From positions 1 through 49,973 of the forward strand of contig CANJRX010000014.1 in the NCBI GenBank assembly GCA_947476895.1: a stretch of DNA of 49,973 nucleotides, in the 5' to 3' direction. This stretch comes from Fidelibacterota bacterium (GTDB lineage: Bacteria > Pseudomonadota > Alphaproteobacteria > Rhodospirillales > Rhodospirillaceae). This document shows, one piece after another, positions 1 through 11,299 of this stretch. The stretch's first letter is position 1, and each line of letters begins with the position of its first letter. A model generated the notes under the pieces. The model worked only from the letters and a program-made list of their open reading frames with translations, was not told the DNA's origin and ran no database searches. Made by a program: the position numbers and the translations under genes.

Positions 1-81
1 AGACTTGCCCTGCGCCATCAGCACCTCGATCTGCCTTAACTTGGAAACAATCTGCTCCGCGCCTAATCCACGTCTCGCCAT
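1..81 (-). CDS. IS3-family transposase OrfA, N-terminal part only
   Basis: The gene starts at the ATG complementary to 79-81 and runs off the left edge, so only 27 residues are visible, beginning MARRGLGAEQIVSKLRQIEV. This is the usual start of the helix-turn-helix OrfA protein of IS3-family elements, which binds the element ends and is normally fused to the OrfB integrase by frameshifting. A strong ribosome binding site (AGGAGGAG) lies at 88-95. The end of the element is not defined. A possible terminal TG dinucleotide on the minus strand lies near 128, but without the other end this cannot be confirmed. Family assignment is from recognition of the N-terminus; the element's completeness is unknown. 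Confidence 0.75.
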   Translation of the reverse strand, partial: MARRGLGAEQIVSKLRQIEVLMAQGKS

Positions 82-203
82 GTTCAGCTCCTCCTGTTGG
101 GGTCAATTCTCTCAAATCAACCGGTACAAAAAAAGCCGTCAGGTCACTACGACATCGCGCGCATGGCGCGGGCGTTCGCTGAAGCAACGCTTGGGGAAAT
201 GCC

Positions 204-3200
204 TTAGACCGTTCCGTACGAACTCAGCTGTATATCGCTCGAACCTAAGACAACGTTATTCATGCTCGTGACGATAACCGTGTACGAGTTAGATGCATTA
301 CCGTCGGCATCATAGAACAGCGTCCCGTTGCCAGTGGGGTCGTAGATCAAAGTCGCGTGACCGCTATCCCACGCCGTGTTCGCGACACTGAGGTTGCTGC
401 CATTAAAGGGTGAGCCGGACATAACGGCAAAATTCGAGGCGTCGATCATGGTGAAATCGAACGTGTCCGAATTCAGGACGATCTTGTCGGTGCCGACCTG
501 GAAATCTTGGATGTAGTCATTACCTTCCGAATAGTCGGTCGTCAGGTAAACGAACTGATCGATGCCGGCGCCGCCATACAGCTCATCGCCGCTTTCGCCG
601 CCAATGATGGTGTCATTGCCTTGACCGCCGCGGATTGTGTCCTGGCCATCACCGCCATAAATAGTGTCATTGCCGCTGAAGGTATCGGCAAAATCGTCGC
701 CCCAAAGTGCATCGGCGCCCGCCGATCCGTAAATGATATCATTGCCGTCGCCGCCATAAATGGTGTCGTGACCCGCGGCGCCATTGAGGTAATCGTTGCC
801 GGCACCGCCGTCGATGCCGTCGTCGCGCCAGCCCGTGATGATAGAGTCGTTGTAATTGGTGCCGATGATCTTCTCGATACCGATCAACACATCGTTGCCG
901 CTCGAACCTCCACTAGATAATCCATTCTCAATAGTAATCGAGCTGCTTTCATTACTGAAGTCCGCAGTATCGATACCGCCGAGTCCGCCGACGAGCACAT
1001 CGTTGCCGGCGTCACCATAGAAGACATCGTTACCCAAACCGCCGATCAATAGATCGTTGCCCGAGTCGCCCATAAGATTGTCGGGATTGTCGGAGCCAAT
1101 CATAACATCGTTACCCGATGTGCCGGTCAAATCCGAACCCACGAGATCAGCTTCAGTATGCGTGACGTTCACGGCCGTCAACGTCAGGTCGTACGCACCA
1201 AACTCAGGGAGCCAAGCCTTCAGGCCGCTCGATGACACAATGCCGTTGATATCATCGAACATATCAAGGCGGTCGCCGGTCCAGCTCAGCGGCGTATAAC
1301 TGTCGCCCACAGTAGGAGCGGTGTAGCCGGAACCGGACAGCACCAGAACGCCGGTCAGGTGTGCATCGCCGTGAATGGCTAATCGGCCGTAGTCCGACGT
1401 GCTATTGGCGACCAGGTCGATGGAGCCTAAATTCGTGTTCTGATTATTATAAAATGCGCCGCCGCTTTGAATATCGATCACGGCTTGGTGCGGGGCAGCT
1501 TCGACACGGAGAAAGCCGCGGTTCAGGAACTTGGTGTCTTGCACAATCAGCTTGGCATCAGCCGCAATGGTGGCCACGCCCGAAGTGTCGGCAATGGTCG
1601 CGTTGCCGGTAACGCCGGTGAGAAGAACGCTGAAACTTTCTGCACTTTCGCCGGTGCTGTCGTCAAAAATATCGATAGCGACACTGACGTGTATAACGCC
1701 CGGCGCGAAATGGATGGTGCCGCTTTGCGTACCGAAATCCGTTCCGGCGGTGGCGCTGCCCTGCACCGTTGTATAGGTGACGTCTACAGCGCCTGACGTA
1801 TCCCCGCTTCGCGTGACGGTAAATGTCGCTGTGCCAGGACTGGCGTCGCTGACGGAGACGTCGTTGATCGTGATGGTGGCCGGATCTGGATCGGGTTCTG
1901 GCACGACAACAACGACCGGCGGGGTGTCTGCCGAAATTGTGACGGTGCCGGTGCCGCTGGCGATGGTTCCGCCGTCAGGATTGCTCAAAGAGACCGTGAA
2001 GGTCTCAGCGCCTTCCACAGGTGAATTGCCGTCGTTGGCGATACCAAATGAAATGGTCTTAGAGACTTCGCCGGCCGCGAACACCAAGGTGCCGCCGCCG
2101 CCGCTGTAATCTGATCCCCCGGCACTGCCATCGGCGGTCGAATAATCGACCGAAACTTCGCCTTGGGTATCACCGCCGCGCGTAATCGTGACGCTGGCCG
2201 AGCCGCCCTCGCCGCCCCCGCCATCCGAAACGCTGAACGTCGCCTGGCCGACAACCGGGTCGGCCGCGATCGTCACGGTGCCGACGCCATTGGTAATGGT
2301 GGCGTCCGTAGCGCCGGTGAGAGTCACCGTGAAGGTTTCAACGCCTTCTTGGTTTGAGAACTTCAGCGGCGTGGTGTTCGCCAAGATCGGAATGCTGATG
2401 CTTGCGGTCGTCTGATTGGCGGCAAAGCTGATGGTGCCGGTCACACCCGAGTAATCGCTGCCCGCGTTCGCGGAACCATTGCCGGATGAAAAGCTCACGG
2501 TGGACGGCGCGTACACCGCGCCGCTGCGCGTCACGGTCAGCGTTGCGGTGCCGGGCGAAGTATCGGAGACGGTCACGCTGTTGATCGACAAGGTCGGCAA
2601 CGGCGGATCGGCAGAGATCACAACAGCGGCTGCACCGCCGGTAATAATAGTGCCGGCGCTATTGCCTGAGAGCGTCACCGTGAAATTTTCTTCGCCTTCG
2701 CTGCGTCCGTTAGCCAGGATCGGCACGATGATTGTCTTGCTGGTTTCGCCCGGCAAGAAATCAACAGAGCCCGAAACCGCGCCATAGTCGGTGCCCGACG
2801 TGGCCGAGCCGCCACCGGCGGTGTAGCTCACGCTACCTGCAACGGTCGTGTTGCCTGCGCGTACAATCGTGAACTCGACGACGCCTGCAGACTGGTCCGT
2901 GACGGTTCCGCCGCCTGTAATACTGAACTCTGCCGGCAGAATGACCGGAGGTGGTGGCGGAGGCACAACAGCGGGCGGCGGTGGCGTTGTTGTCGGCTGA
3001 ACGGCCGTGCCGGTATCGGTCGCCGGCGTATTGTTGACAACCTGCACCGGACCAACATTGAACGTCGTCTGTACCGGTGTCGGCGCGGTTATCGTGCCCG
3101 TCGTGGCAGTGGTTGTTGTGCCGTCGGCAGCGGTTGTGGTCGTGGTGACTGTGCCATCACCGGCCTGTGGCGTCGGGGTGGTCGTACCATCCGCAGCCAC

Positions 3201-4208
3201 CGTCGTTCCGGGCGCGCCGGGTGTTCCGGGAATCGCGCCGGTTTGAACCGGCGGAGGATTGGCCTGCAAATCCTGCTGCATTTGATTGACGGAATTTTCG
3301 ACACCGGCGGCGATAGCGTTCACTTGCGCTTCGGAGAGCTGCACCGCGACAGGTGCGCCGCCTTGCGTCGGATTCCACTGCCAGCCGCCGTTGCCCGCGG
3401 TCATGCTGCCGATGACTTGGCCGTTCGGCAGGGTCAGGAAAATTTCGCCAGCGGTAATGTTGCCTTGCGCATCAACGCCCGTGGGGCGGTTGAGGATGGT
3501 AACGTCGCCCGTCGCTGGATCGAGTTGCAGGAAGACCTTCGTGCCGCGAATACCAATGGTGCCCACCGGCATCTTGAAGGTCATGTTGTCCTGGCCGGAC
3601 TTTGCGATCGTGCCGCTGACGAATGCCGCAGCACCCGAGATCAGTTGCAATGTCGCCTTGCCGCCTTTTGTGGCGGGGTTGTAGACCATCTCGTCCAGCA
3701 GCATTTCGCCGTTTTCGCTTAAGGCCAGCGTTGTGCCGTCGACGAATACGAGGCCGCAGTTGGCGCCAGCCGCTGTTTCGACGACGTCATCCTGATAAAC
3801 CAGATCGCCGACTTTGAGGATCACCGTCGAGCCGTCGGCGTGTGTGACCATGACGGTCCCGCTCACAGAACGCACTTGTCCTACGACTAACCCTGCGGCC
3901 GCCGCTTGGCCTGCGTACTGCATGGGCGCGATGGGACCCGCAAACTGCGCGGTGATCTCGCCGCTGATGTGAGTCTCAGATCCGTCCGTCAGCGACGGCG
4001 GCGGGTCGGTGAGGAAGAAACCTTTGACGACAAATTTGCCGTCTTCGGGCGTCGTGATGACGAGGTCACTGCCCGCGCGGGAGTACATGCCTTGAAGCAT
4101 GATCTCGCGGCTGGGAAGGTGAACGACACCCGCCTCGGCGTGCAGAATGTGAAGATCCAGACCCGAAGAGCCTTCGGGTGAGTCGCCGGCTGTGAAAAAT
4201 GTGCGCAT
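204..4208 (-). CDS. FecR-domain / Calx-beta / RTX repeat secreted protein
   Basis: A 1334-residue multidomain protein. A FecR-like domain lies at about residues 105-260 (KVGDLVYQDDVVETAAGA, followed by a GTIGIRGTKV segment). A Pro/Thr/Gly-rich linker spans about 290-425. Four Calx-beta repeats, each ending in a VVISAD/VTIAAD-type strand, span about 425-875. Hemolysin-type RTX nonapeptide repeats (GGxGNDxxx, for example GGLGNDVFYG and GGDGNDIIYG) span about 1040-1240, followed by a C-terminal tail without Cys. There is no Sec signal peptide; RTX proteins usually leave through a type I exporter that reads the C-terminus. Calx-beta and RTX units bind calcium. No type I secretion genes are in the window. 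The start has no clear Shine-Dalgarno sequence. Likely a cell-surface adhesin or secreted structural protein; the ligand is unknown. Confidence 0.85.
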   Translation of the reverse strand: MRTFFTAGDSPEGSSGLDLHILHAEAGVVHLPSREIMLQGMYSRAGSDLVITTPEDGKFVVKGFFLTDPPPSLTDGSETHISGEITAQFAGPIAPMQYAGQAAAAGLVVGQVRSVSGTVMVTHADGSTVILKVGDLVYQDDVVETAAGANCGLVFVDGTTLALSENGEMLLDEMVYNPATKGGKATLQLISGAAAFVSGTIAKSGQDNMTFKMPVGTIGIRGTKVFLQLDPATGDVTILNRPTGVDAQGNITAGEIFLTLPNGQVIGSMTAGNGGWQWNPTQGGAPVAVQLSEAQVNAIAAGVENSVNQMQQDLQANPPPVQTGAIPGTPGAPGTTVAADGTTTPTPQAGDGTVTTTTTAADGTTTTATTGTITAPTPVQTTFNVGPVQVVNNTPATDTGTAVQPTTTPPPPAVVPPPPPPVILPAEFSITGGGTVTDQSAGVVEFTIVRAGNTTVAGSVSYTAGGGSATSGTDYGAVSGSVDFLPGETSKTIIVPILANGRSEGEENFTVTLSGNSAGTIITGGAAAVVISADPPLPTLSINSVTVSDTSPGTATLTVTRSGAVYAPSTVSFSSGNGSANAGSDYSGVTGTISFAANQTTASISIPILANTTPLKFSNQEGVETFTVTLTGATDATITNGVGTVTIAADPVVGQATFSVSDGGGGEGGSASVTITRGGDTQGEVSVDYSTADGSAGGSDYSGGGGTLVFAAGEVSKTISFGIANDGNSPVEGAETFTVSLSNPDGGTIASGTGTVTISADTPPVVVVVPEPDPDPATITINDVSVSDASPGTATFTVTRSGDTSGAVDVTYTTVQGSATAGTDFGTQSGTIHFAPGVIHVSVAIDIFDDSTGESAESFSVLLTGVTGNATIADTSGVATIAADAKLIVQDTKFLNRGFLRVEAAPHQAVIDIQSGGAFYNNQNTNLGSIDLVANSTSDYGRLAIHGDAHLTGVLVLSGSGYTAPTVGDSYTPLSWTGDRLDMFDDINGIVSSSGLKAWLPEFGAYDLTLTAVNVTHTEADLVGSDLTGTSGNDVMIGSDNPDNLMGDSGNDLLIGGLGNDVFYGDAGNDVLVGGLGGIDTADFSNESSSITIENGLSSGGSSGNDVLIGIEKIIGTNYNDSIITGWRDDGIDGGAGNDYLNGAAGHDTIYGGDGNDIIYGSAGADALWGDDFADTFSGNDTIYGGDGQDTIRGGQGNDTIIGGESGDELYGGAGIDQFVYLTTDYSEGNDYIQDFQVGTDKIVLNSDTFDFTMIDASNFAVMSGSPFNGSNLSVANTAWDSGHATLIYDPTGNGTLFYDADGNASNSYTVIVTSMNNVVLGSSDIQLSSYGTV

Positions 4209-4343
4209 GCGTAAAAATTAGCATGAGCTTCGAGAAAAGCTACTGCGAAGCACTTAAGCGGCGACCAAAAATAGCCCCAAGATAGACCCTTGGTTGCAGT
4301 GGCCTTTGGAACCTAAGCGCTAATTAGTAGCGACGCGAAATTT

Positions 4344-5762
4344 TTAACGCGGGAGGTCTGTCGTACACATCAGGTATTCGTCGACGGCGCGGGCCGCTTG
4401 GCGGCCTTCGCGGATGGCCCAAACCACCAAGCTCTGCCCGCGGCGCATATCGCCTGCGGCAAAGACCTTGGGGATCGAGGTTTGGTACTTGGTCGTATCG
4501 GCCTGAACGTTACCGCGCGCATCCAGCTTTACGCCCAGGTTATTCAATAACCCTTCGTGGATCGGGTGCACGAAACCCATCGCCAGCAGAACCAAGTCCG
4601 CTTTGAGTTCGAATTCCGAACCCAGGACTTCTTTGCCGCCTTCCAAGCGCACGACCTTTTGCGAGGTCACATGGCCTTGGGCATTGCCGCCGAAGGATTT
4701 TGTGCCCACGGCAAAATCGCGCGAGCAGCCTTCGGCTTGCGACGACGAGGTGCGGAACTTCAGCGGCCAATAGGGCCAGACCAGCGGTTTGTTTTCCTGT
4801 TCGGGCGGACGCGGCATGATTTCGAGCTGCGTGATGGACGCCGCACCGTGGCGGATAGACGTACCAATGCAGTCTGAACCAGTATCACCGCCACCGATGA
4901 CGATGACGTGTTTGTCTTTAGCGGTGAGTGCGGTGTCGGCGGGAATGCTATCGCCGGCGACACGCTTGTTGTTCTGACTGAGGAAATCCATGGCGAAATG
5001 GATGCCCTTCAGGTCGCGACCCGGCACAGGTAGGTCGCGCGGAGCCTGCGCGCCGCCGGTCAGGATCACCGCGTCAAAATCTTTCAACAGCTGTTCGACT
5101 TTGATGTCGGCGCCGATATGGCTGTTAGGTTTGAATTGCACGCCTTCGGCTTCCATCTGCTTGATGCGCCGATCAATGAGGTGCTTTTCCATTTTAAAAT
5201 CGGGGATGCCGTAACGCAGCAAGCCGCCGATACGATCATCTTTCTCGAACAGCGTGACAGCGTGACCGGTACGCGCGAGCTGCTGCGCTGCGGACATACC
5301 GGCAGGACCCGATCCAACAACTGCGATCTTCTTGCCGGTTTTGCGGGGCGGAAATTCGGGTTGAATCCAGCCTTCGGTCCAGCCGCGATCAATGATCGAG
5401 CATTCAATCGATTTAATCGTCACCGCATCGTCGTTGATGTTCAACGTGCACGCCGCTTCACAAGGTGCGGGGCAGATGCGGCCGGTGAATTCCGGGAAAT
5501 TGTTGGTGGAGTGAAGCACGTTGAGGGCTTCGCGCCAGCGGCCTTTGAAAACCAGATGGTTCCAATCGGGGATCAGGTTATTGACCGGGCAGCCGTTGTG
5601 GCAAAACGGAATGCCGCAATCCATGCAGCGTGAACCTTGTGCCTTCGCATCGCCTTCGGCGAAGGGTTTCACGAACTCACGGTAATTGCCGACGCGCTCC
5701 GCTACTTTTTCATAAGTGCGGTCTTCACGGCCAATTTCCAAGAAACCTGTGGGCTTACCCAT
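4344..5762 (-). CDS. gltD: Glutamate synthase (NADPH) small subunit
   Basis: The beta subunit of bacterial GOGAT passes electrons from NADPH through FAD and [4Fe-4S] clusters to GltB for glutamate synthesis from glutamine and 2-oxoglutarate. The N-terminal cysteine clusters are clear ([15 protein letters not shown] and CPAPCEAAC). They are followed by a FAD-binding GSGPAG loop and a second dinucleotide fold with [10 protein letters not shown] chose the ATG at 5762, which gives [10 protein letters not shown] and 472 residues, normal for the family. An upstream in-frame start at 5816 would only add a non-homologous extension inside gltB. The start codon lies inside the last codons of gltB (8-nt overlap), consistent with translational coupling and equal subunit production. 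Confidence 0.95.
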   Translation of the reverse strand: MGKPTGFLEIGREDRTYEKVAERVGNYREFVKPFAEGDAKAQGSRCMDCGIPFCHNGCPVNNLIPDWNHLVFKGRWREALNVLHSTNNFPEFTGRICPAPCEAACTLNINDDAVTIKSIECSIIDRGWTEGWIQPEFPPRKTGKKIAVVGSGPAGMSAAQQLARTGHAVTLFEKDDRIGGLLRYGIPDFKMEKHLIDRRIKQMEAEGVQFKPNSHIGADIKVEQLLKDFDAVILTGGAQAPRDLPVPGRDLKGIHFAMDFLSQNNKRVAGDSIPADTALTAKDKHVIVIGGGDTGSDCIGTSIRHGAASITQLEIMPRPPEQENKPLVWPYWPLKFRTSSSQAEGCSRDFAVGTKSFGGNAQGHVTSQKVVRLEGGKEVLGSEFELKADLVLLAMGFVHPIHEGLLNNLGVKLDARGNVQADTTKYQTSIPKVFAAGDMRRGQSLVVWAIREGRQAARAVDEYLMCTTDLPR

Positions 5763-8700
5763 GGGTGTTGCCCTGAATCTTAAAGCTGGTCCCGGTTTCC
5801 TCGAGCTCGCGCGCACGCGAGGCGGCTAAGGTCTTGAGCGAGCGGCCGTAGTCGACCGGCATGATTTTCAAGAACTTCGGCAGATAGAAATCCCAACGGT
5901 CGAGGATCAATTTGGCGCGCGCACTGCCGGTATAGTGGCGATGGCGCTCGATCAGGCGATGAAGCCTGGCTGCATCTTGCTCTAAATGGTTCGACATCAG
6001 CGCACGCAGGCCGCCATCATCGGTTTGACCGACGGGCTCAACCTTGAGGGGCTCGAGACCAACCATCGACATGTTGCAGTGTTTCTGGAAGGTGCCTTCT
6101 TCGTCGAGCACATAAGCGATACCGCCCGACATGCCGGCAGCGAAGTTGCGGCCCGTGGGACCGATGACAACGACTACGCCGCCCGTCATGTACTCGCAGC
6201 CATGATCGCCGACACCTTCAACAACGGCGAAGGCGCCCGAATTGCGCACGGCGAAACGCTCACCGGCGACACCAGAGAAATAGCATTCGCCGGCGATAGC
6301 ACCGTAGAGAACCGTATTGCCGACGATGATGTTTTCAGACGGCACAGCCGGGCATTCCGGCGGCGGATAAATCGCGATACGTCCACCTGAAAGGCCCTTG
6401 CCGACATAGTCGTTGCCCGCGCCAGACAGTTCAAACGAAATGCCATGCGCAAGGAACGCACCGAAGCTTTGACCTGCGATGCCTTTGAACTTCACCGAGA
6501 TGGTGTCTTCGGGCAGTCCCGCATGGCCGTAACGTTTGGCGACTTCACCGGCAAGCATGGCGCCGACGGTGCGGTTCACGTTTCTGATGCCGGATTCAAT
6601 ATTGACCGCTTGGCCATTGTTCAGCGCCGGGGCAGCTTTGGCGATCAGCGTGTGATCGAGGGCCTTATCAAGCCCGTGATCCTGGTTCATGCGGTGGCTG
6701 GTCATGATCTCGCGGCCGACTTGCGGCTTGTAAAGAAGACGCGAGAAATCGAGGCCCTTGGCCTTGTAGTGGCTTACAGCGCGGCGCGTATCGATCAGTT
6801 CGACGCGGCCAATCAAATCCACCATGTTGCGCACGCCCATCTGCGCCATGATCTTGCGGGCTTCCTCGGCAATGAAAAACATGTAGTTGATGACGTGCTC
6901 GGGCTGGCCGGCGAAACGTTTACGCAGGATCGGATCTTGCGTGGCCACGCCCACCGGGCAGGTGTTGAGGTGACACTTGCGCATCATGATGCAGCCCAGC
7001 GCAATCAAGGGTGCGGTGGCAAAGCCAAACTCGTCCGCGCCCAGAAGTGCGCCGACGATAACGTCACGGCCCGTGCGCAGGCCGCCGTCAACCTGAACGG
7101 CGATACGGCCACGCAAATTGTTCAGCACCAACGTCTGATGGGTTTCGGCGAGGCCGATTTCCCACGGTGAGCCGGCATGGGTGAGTGACGTCAGCGGAGA
7201 TGCGCCTGTGCCACCCTCGTAACCGGAAATCGTCACGTGATCGGCGCGCGCCTTGGCGACGCCCGCGGCAACCGTGCCGACGCCGATTTCCGAAACCAGC
7301 TTCACACTGATACGCGCTTTGGGATTCACGTTCTTCAAATCGTGAATCAGCTGCGCCAAGTCTTCGATCGAATAAATGTCGTGGTGCGGCGGCGGCGAGA
7401 TCAGACCCACACCCGGCGTAGAGTGACGCACCTTGGCGATCAGGCCGTTGACCTTATCACCCGGCAGCTGCCCACCCTCGCCCGGCTTCGCACCTTGGGC
7501 CATCTTGATCTGGATATCGTCGGCGTTCACGAGGTATTCAGCGGTGACGCCGAAACGTCCCGAAGCCACTTGCTTGATAGCCGAGCGCATTGAATCGCCG
7601 TTGGCCATCGGCTTGAAACGGTCGGCTTCTTCGCCGCCCTCGCCGGTGTTCGAACGTCCACCAATGCGGTTCATGGCAATCGCGAGCGATGTATGCGCTT
7701 CGCGGCTGATAGATCCGAAAGACATAGCACCCGACGAAAAGCGTTTGACGATGGAGGCTGCGGATTCAACTTCCGCAAGCGGCACCGGTGCGCCCGCCGA
7801 TTTGAATTCGAATAAACCGCGCAGCGTCATCAAACGCTCGGACTGATTGTTCATCAGCTGCGCGTATTCGTCGTAGGTTTCGGCACTGTTGGAACGCGCC
7901 GCGTGCTGCAGCTTGGCCACCGTATCGGGCGTCCACATGTGATCTTCGCCGCGCAGACGCAGCTGGTATTGCCCGCCCGGCTCAAGCGCGTCTTTCAAAT
8001 GGAAAGCGTTGCCGAACGCCAGGCGGTGACGTTCGACGGTTTCCTTGGCGACTTCGATCAGGTCGACACCTTCCACAGGCGACGACGTGCCGGTGAAATA
8101 CTTGTCGATGAATTTGCTCGAGAGCCCAACAGCATCGAAAATCTGCGCGCCGCAATAAGACTGCAGCGTCGAGATGCCCATTTTGGACATCACCTTCAAC
8201 ATGCCCTTGCCGATGGCCTTGATGAAATAGGTCTGGAGCTTGTCTTCGGCGGCGTCGGCGGGAATTTGCTCGCCGCGCATGGCCGACATGGTCTCGAACG
8301 CGAGATACGGATTGATCGCCTCGGCGCCGTAGCCGGCCAAGGTGCAGAAATGATGCACTTCGCGGGCTTCGCCGGTTTCCAGCACCAGGCCGGTTTCCGT
8401 GCGCAGGCCTTTGCGGATCAAATGGTGATGCACGGCAGCCGTGGCCAGCAAAGCCGGAATTGCAATGCGGTTACGGCTCATGCGGCGGTCTGAAAGGATC
8501 AGGATGTTATAGCCATCCAGCACCGATTTATGGGCGGCAGCGCACAGGCTATCGAGCGCCGGTTCCATGCCTTCAACACCGCGCTCGACCGGATAGGTCA
8601 AATCGAGCGTGCAGGTACGGAACGCATCGCCGAGAATCTTATTCAGGTGGCGGATCTTTTCGAGGTCGCCGTCGGTCAGGATCGGCTGGCGCACTTCGAG

Positions 8701-10392
8701 GCGCACATGACTATCTTCAGCTTCCAGACCCAGCAGGTTGGGGCGCGGCCCCACCAACGAGACCAGCGACATCACCAGTTCTTCACGGATCGGATCGATC
8801 GGCGGATTGGTGACTTGCGCGAAGCATTGTTTGAAATAGTTATAGAGTAGCTTCGATTTGCGCGAGAGCACCGCGAGCGCCGTATCCGTGCCCATGGAAC
8901 CCACCGGGTCATCGCCCGTGCGCGACATCGGCTCAAGGAAGCTGTTGAGATCTTCCTGCGTGTAGCCGAAGGCCTGCTGGCGATCGAGCAGCGTTTCATT
9001 GGAAACCTGACGTTCACCGCTGGGCGCCGCTTCCAGATCTTCCAGCACAAACTGAGTCTTTTCGAGCCAGGCTTTATAGGGCTTGGCGGCCGCGAGTGAC
9101 GCCTTCAGTTCGGCATCGTCGATGATGCGGCCCTGCTCCAGGTCGATCAGGAACATCTTGCCCGGCTGCAGACGCCACTTTTTGACGATCTTCTCTTCGG
9201 GAATGTTGAGCACGCCGGCTTCCGACGCCATGACCACCAAGTTATCGCTGGTGATGAGATAGCGCGCAGGCCGTAGGCCGTTGCGGTCGAGGGTTGCGCC
9301 GATCTGGCGGCCGTCGGTGAAAGCCAAGGCCGCGGGGCCGTCCCACGGCTCCATCAAAGCCGCGTGATATTCGTAGAAGGCACGGCGCTGTTCATCCATC
9401 AACGGGTTGCCGGCCCAAGCTTCGGGGATCAGCATCATGACGGCGTGGGCCAGCGAGTAGCCGCCCTGCACCAGCAGCTCTAACGCGTTGTCGAGGCTGG
9501 CTGTGTCGGACTGGCCAGCTGCGATGAGCGGCCAAAGCTTTTCCATGTCAGGGCCGAACAGCTTCGACTTCATGGCATGGCGGCGCGCTTCCATCCAATT
9601 GAGGTTGCCGCGTAACGTGTTGATTTCGCCGTTGTGAGCGACCATGCGGTACGGATGCGCGAGACGCCACGACGGGAAGGTGTTGGTCGAGAAGCGCTGG
9701 TGAACGAGCGCCAAAGCCGACACAACGCGCGCATCATGTAGATCAAGGAAGTAGGTGCCGATCTGCGGCGCCAGCAACATGCCCTTGTAGACAACAACAC
9801 GGGCGGAGAAACTGCAGATGTAAAAGTCATTCCGTTGCGCGGTCTTGTGCGCGAGCACAATGTTCTCGATCAGCTTGCGGATCACGAACAGCTTGCGCTC
9901 AAACTCATCGCCGGCGGGCGTAGTCGCGCTGCGGCCGATGAGGACCTGGCGGATCCACGGCTCGCTGGCTTTGACGCTTTCACCCAGGCCGGAAGAATCC
10001 ACCGGCACGTCGCGCCAACCGAGAACCGTCTGGCCCTCTTCGACGATGGTTTTTTCAACCAGCTTGATGGCGTCGCGCGCGGCCAAAGGTGCTTTGGGCA
10101 GGAAGATCATGCCAACGCCGTAGTCGCCGACGGCGGGCAGCTTGATGCCCTGTTGATCTTTGAACACGCCGCGCAAAAAGGCGTCGGGAATTTGAATGAG
10201 AATGCCGGCGCCGTCGCCGGCCAACGGATCAGCGCCCACAGCTCCACGGTGCTCGAGGTTAACGAGAATCTGCAGACCCTGACGCACGATGTTGTGGGAC
10301 TTCTCACCCTTGCTATGCGCAACAAAGGCGACGCCGCAGCTATCGTGCTCGTTCTTCGGATCGTATAGCCCTTGTTTCGGCAGCGTACTCAT
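5755..10392 (-). CDS. gltB: Glutamate synthase (NADPH) large subunit
   Basis: The alpha subunit of GOGAT, about 1545 residues and full length. The N-terminal class II glutaminase domain begins after a short propeptide at the nucleophilic Cys in [11 protein letters not shown]. The central and FMN-binding synthase domains follow ([13 protein letters not shown]). The 3Fe-4S cysteine pattern is [15 protein letters not shown], and the C-terminal GXGXG beta-helix domain contains the [10 protein letters not shown] segment. The start at 10392 ([12 protein letters not shown]) has a GGAG upstream and gives a normal-length propeptide; an ATG at 10443 would add 17 residues and has no ribosome binding site. 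It forms an operon with gltD through an 8-nt overlap. The sequence type ([23 protein letters not shown]) is that of alphaproteobacteria. Confidence 0.96.
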   Translation of the reverse strand: MSTLPKQGLYDPKNEHDSCGVAFVAHSKGEKSHNIVRQGLQILVNLEHRGAVGADPLAGDGAGILIQIPDAFLRGVFKDQQGIKLPAVGDYGVGMIFLPKAPLAARDAIKLVEKTIVEEGQTVLGWRDVPVDSSGLGESVKASEPWIRQVLIGRSATTPAGDEFERKLFVIRKLIENIVLAHKTAQRNDFYICSFSARVVVYKGMLLAPQIGTYFLDLHDARVVSALALVHQRFSTNTFPSWRLAHPYRMVAHNGEINTLRGNLNWMEARRHAMKSKLFGPDMEKLWPLIAAGQSDTASLDNALELLVQGGYSLAHAVMMLIPEAWAGNPLMDEQRRAFYEYHAALMEPWDGPAALAFTDGRQIGATLDRNGLRPARYLITSDNLVVMASEAGVLNIPEEKIVKKWRLQPGKMFLIDLEQGRIIDDAELKASLAAAKPYKAWLEKTQFVLEDLEAAPSGERQVSNETLLDRQQAFGYTQEDLNSFLEPMSRTGDDPVGSMGTDTALAVLSRKSKLLYNYFKQCFAQVTNPPIDPIREELVMSLVSLVGPRPNLLGLEAEDSHVRLEVRQPILTDGDLEKIRHLNKILGDAFRTCTLDLTYPVERGVEGMEPALDSLCAAAHKSVLDGYNILILSDRRMSRNRIAIPALLATAAVHHHLIRKGLRTETGLVLETGEAREVHHFCTLAGYGAEAINPYLAFETMSAMRGEQIPADAAEDKLQTYFIKAIGKGMLKVMSKMGISTLQSYCGAQIFDAVGLSSKFIDKYFTGTSSPVEGVDLIEVAKETVERHRLAFGNAFHLKDALEPGGQYQLRLRGEDHMWTPDTVAKLQHAARSNSAETYDEYAQLMNNQSERLMTLRGLFEFKSAGAPVPLAEVESAASIVKRFSSGAMSFGSISREAHTSLAIAMNRIGGRSNTGEGGEEADRFKPMANGDSMRSAIKQVASGRFGVTAEYLVNADDIQIKMAQGAKPGEGGQLPGDKVNGLIAKVRHSTPGVGLISPPPHHDIYSIEDLAQLIHDLKNVNPKARISVKLVSEIGVGTVAAGVAKARADHVTISGYEGGTGASPLTSLTHAGSPWEIGLAETHQTLVLNNLRGRIAVQVDGGLRTGRDVIVGALLGADEFGFATAPLIALGCIMMRKCHLNTCPVGVATQDPILRKRFAGQPEHVINYMFFIAEEARKIMAQMGVRNMVDLIGRVELIDTRRAVSHYKAKGLDFSRLLYKPQVGREIMTSHRMNQDHGLDKALDHTLIAKAAPALNNGQAVNIESGIRNVNRTVGAMLAGEVAKRYGHAGLPEDTISVKFKGIAGQSFGAFLAHGISFELSGAGNDYVGKGLSGGRIAIYPPPECPAVPSENIIVGNTVLYGAIAGECYFSGVAGERFAVRNSGAFAVVEGVGDHGCEYMTGGVVVVIGPTGRNFAAGMSGGIAYVLDEEGTFQKHCNMSMVGLEPLKVEPVGQTDDGGLRALMSNHLEQDAARLHRLIERHRHYTGSARAKLILDRWDFYLPKFLKIMPVDYGRSLKTLAASRARELEETGTSFKIQGNTHG

Positions 10393-10655
10393 TAACGCGT
10401 CGTCTCCAATTTCTCGTCTCAGGCGGGCCGTTACAGTCATCACTTTGGGTCGCTGCGTGCGGGCAGCGCGGGCGCGCTGTCACACTGCCACGCGAGGCCG
10501 AGCACATTGATACACAATGAGAAACGGCCGTCCCCAAGGCCGGCAAAAGTATCAATAAACGACTTCAGGGGGCCGTCAAGGGGGCCGTCCCGACGCAGCC
10601 TGAGGGTATTCGCGGGGTATTCCCAAAGGGTTGGGAAGATAGACTTTTTTGGATT

Positions 10656-10688
10656 GAAAAAGACCGCCCGGGAGACCCGGTGCCGGGT
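10656..10688 (-). terminator. Possible intrinsic terminator after the FMN-binding protein gene
   Basis: Just after the stop codon at 10689, the minus strand carries nested GC-rich inverted repeats (ACCCGG at 10675-10680 against CCGGGT at 10683-10688, plus an alternative CCGGG/CCCGG stem) followed by a TCTTTTT run at about 10656-10662. The geometry is imperfect because alternative stems compete. Confidence 0.4.
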
Positions 10689-11207
10689 TTAGCCCGTCAG
10701 CTGCGACAGGATCAGGGCGTGGGTGGAAAGGATGCGCTTAACGCCCGAGACCATCTGGCCACAAGACAATGTGGAACCCGAGATAATCACGACATTTTCG
10801 AACTGGGCTCCCCGCTTGCCGCCGTAAAACTGGGCACGCCAGTCGGGGTTCGTAATACCGGCATAGTTCTCAAGGCATTCGAGGATTTCGACCCGCAGGA
10901 CCTTACCTTCGGGGCTGAGCGAGATGGCATAGCTGATCCAGTCGTCCTTGCCGCGCACCTGATCGATGATGAACCAACCGCCCGTAGAGACTTTCCAGGC
11001 TTTGACCTCGCGGTTGTAAACGTTGACGTTAGAATCTTTGATGATGGCGTTGAACTGCGTCTGATCGAGCGTCAGGAAATGCTGCTCGAACGTCGCGCCC
11101 GGGAACATGAGCTGCTGCGCCTGCGCGATATCCATGAAGATCTTGGCTTGAGCAGCGGGAGCACTGGCGATAATCGCCGCGGGTATAAGCATGAACCGAA
11201 ATTTCAT
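10689..11207 (-). CDS. Exported FMN-binding-domain protein with flavinylation-like motif
   Basis: 172 residues from the start MKFRFMLIPA, followed by a cleavable signal peptide ending ASAPAAQA. The body resembles the FMN_bind domain, which carries FMN covalently linked to a Thr by the transferase ApbE. The motif SGSTLS at residues 143-148 matches the SGAT-type flavinylation site, with Thr146 as candidate. Such domains occur in RnfG/NqrC and in periplasmic or extracellular electron-transfer proteins. No apbE is in the window. The start at 11207 is chosen because the extra N-terminal residues from 11243 would precede a normal signal peptide. It is downstream of, and in the same direction as, the DUF3604 operon, separated by about 130 bases. 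Specific electron partners are unknown. Confidence 0.65.
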   Translation of the reverse strand: MKFRFMLIPAAIIASAPAAQAKIFMDIAQAQQLMFPGATFEQHFLTLDQTQFNAIIKDSNVNVYNREVKAWKVSTGGWFIIDQVRGKDDWISYAISLSPEGKVLRVEILECLENYAGITNPDWRAQFYGGKRGAQFENVVIISGSTLSCGQMVSGVKRILSTHALILSQLTG

Positions 11208-11299
11208 AGGCTTCTCACGCGGGGCTATGCCCCTCCTCCGCAAACGTCACGCTGCGCCTTATATCATATTATAACGCGCGCGTTTATTGGCAGGTTACC

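Noticed and set aside
507-920. A plus-strand open frame of Ala/Val-rich repeats within the RTX gene
   Set aside because: It mirrors the RTX nonapeptide repeats in the opposite strand; the periodicity comes from the real gene.
10393-10688. Repeated GGGGGCCGTC and CCGGC-rich sequence upstream of gltB
   Set aside because: The two tandem copies (about 10567-10590) are short and GC-rich; I could not assign a promoter, riboswitch or gene, so no feature is claimed.
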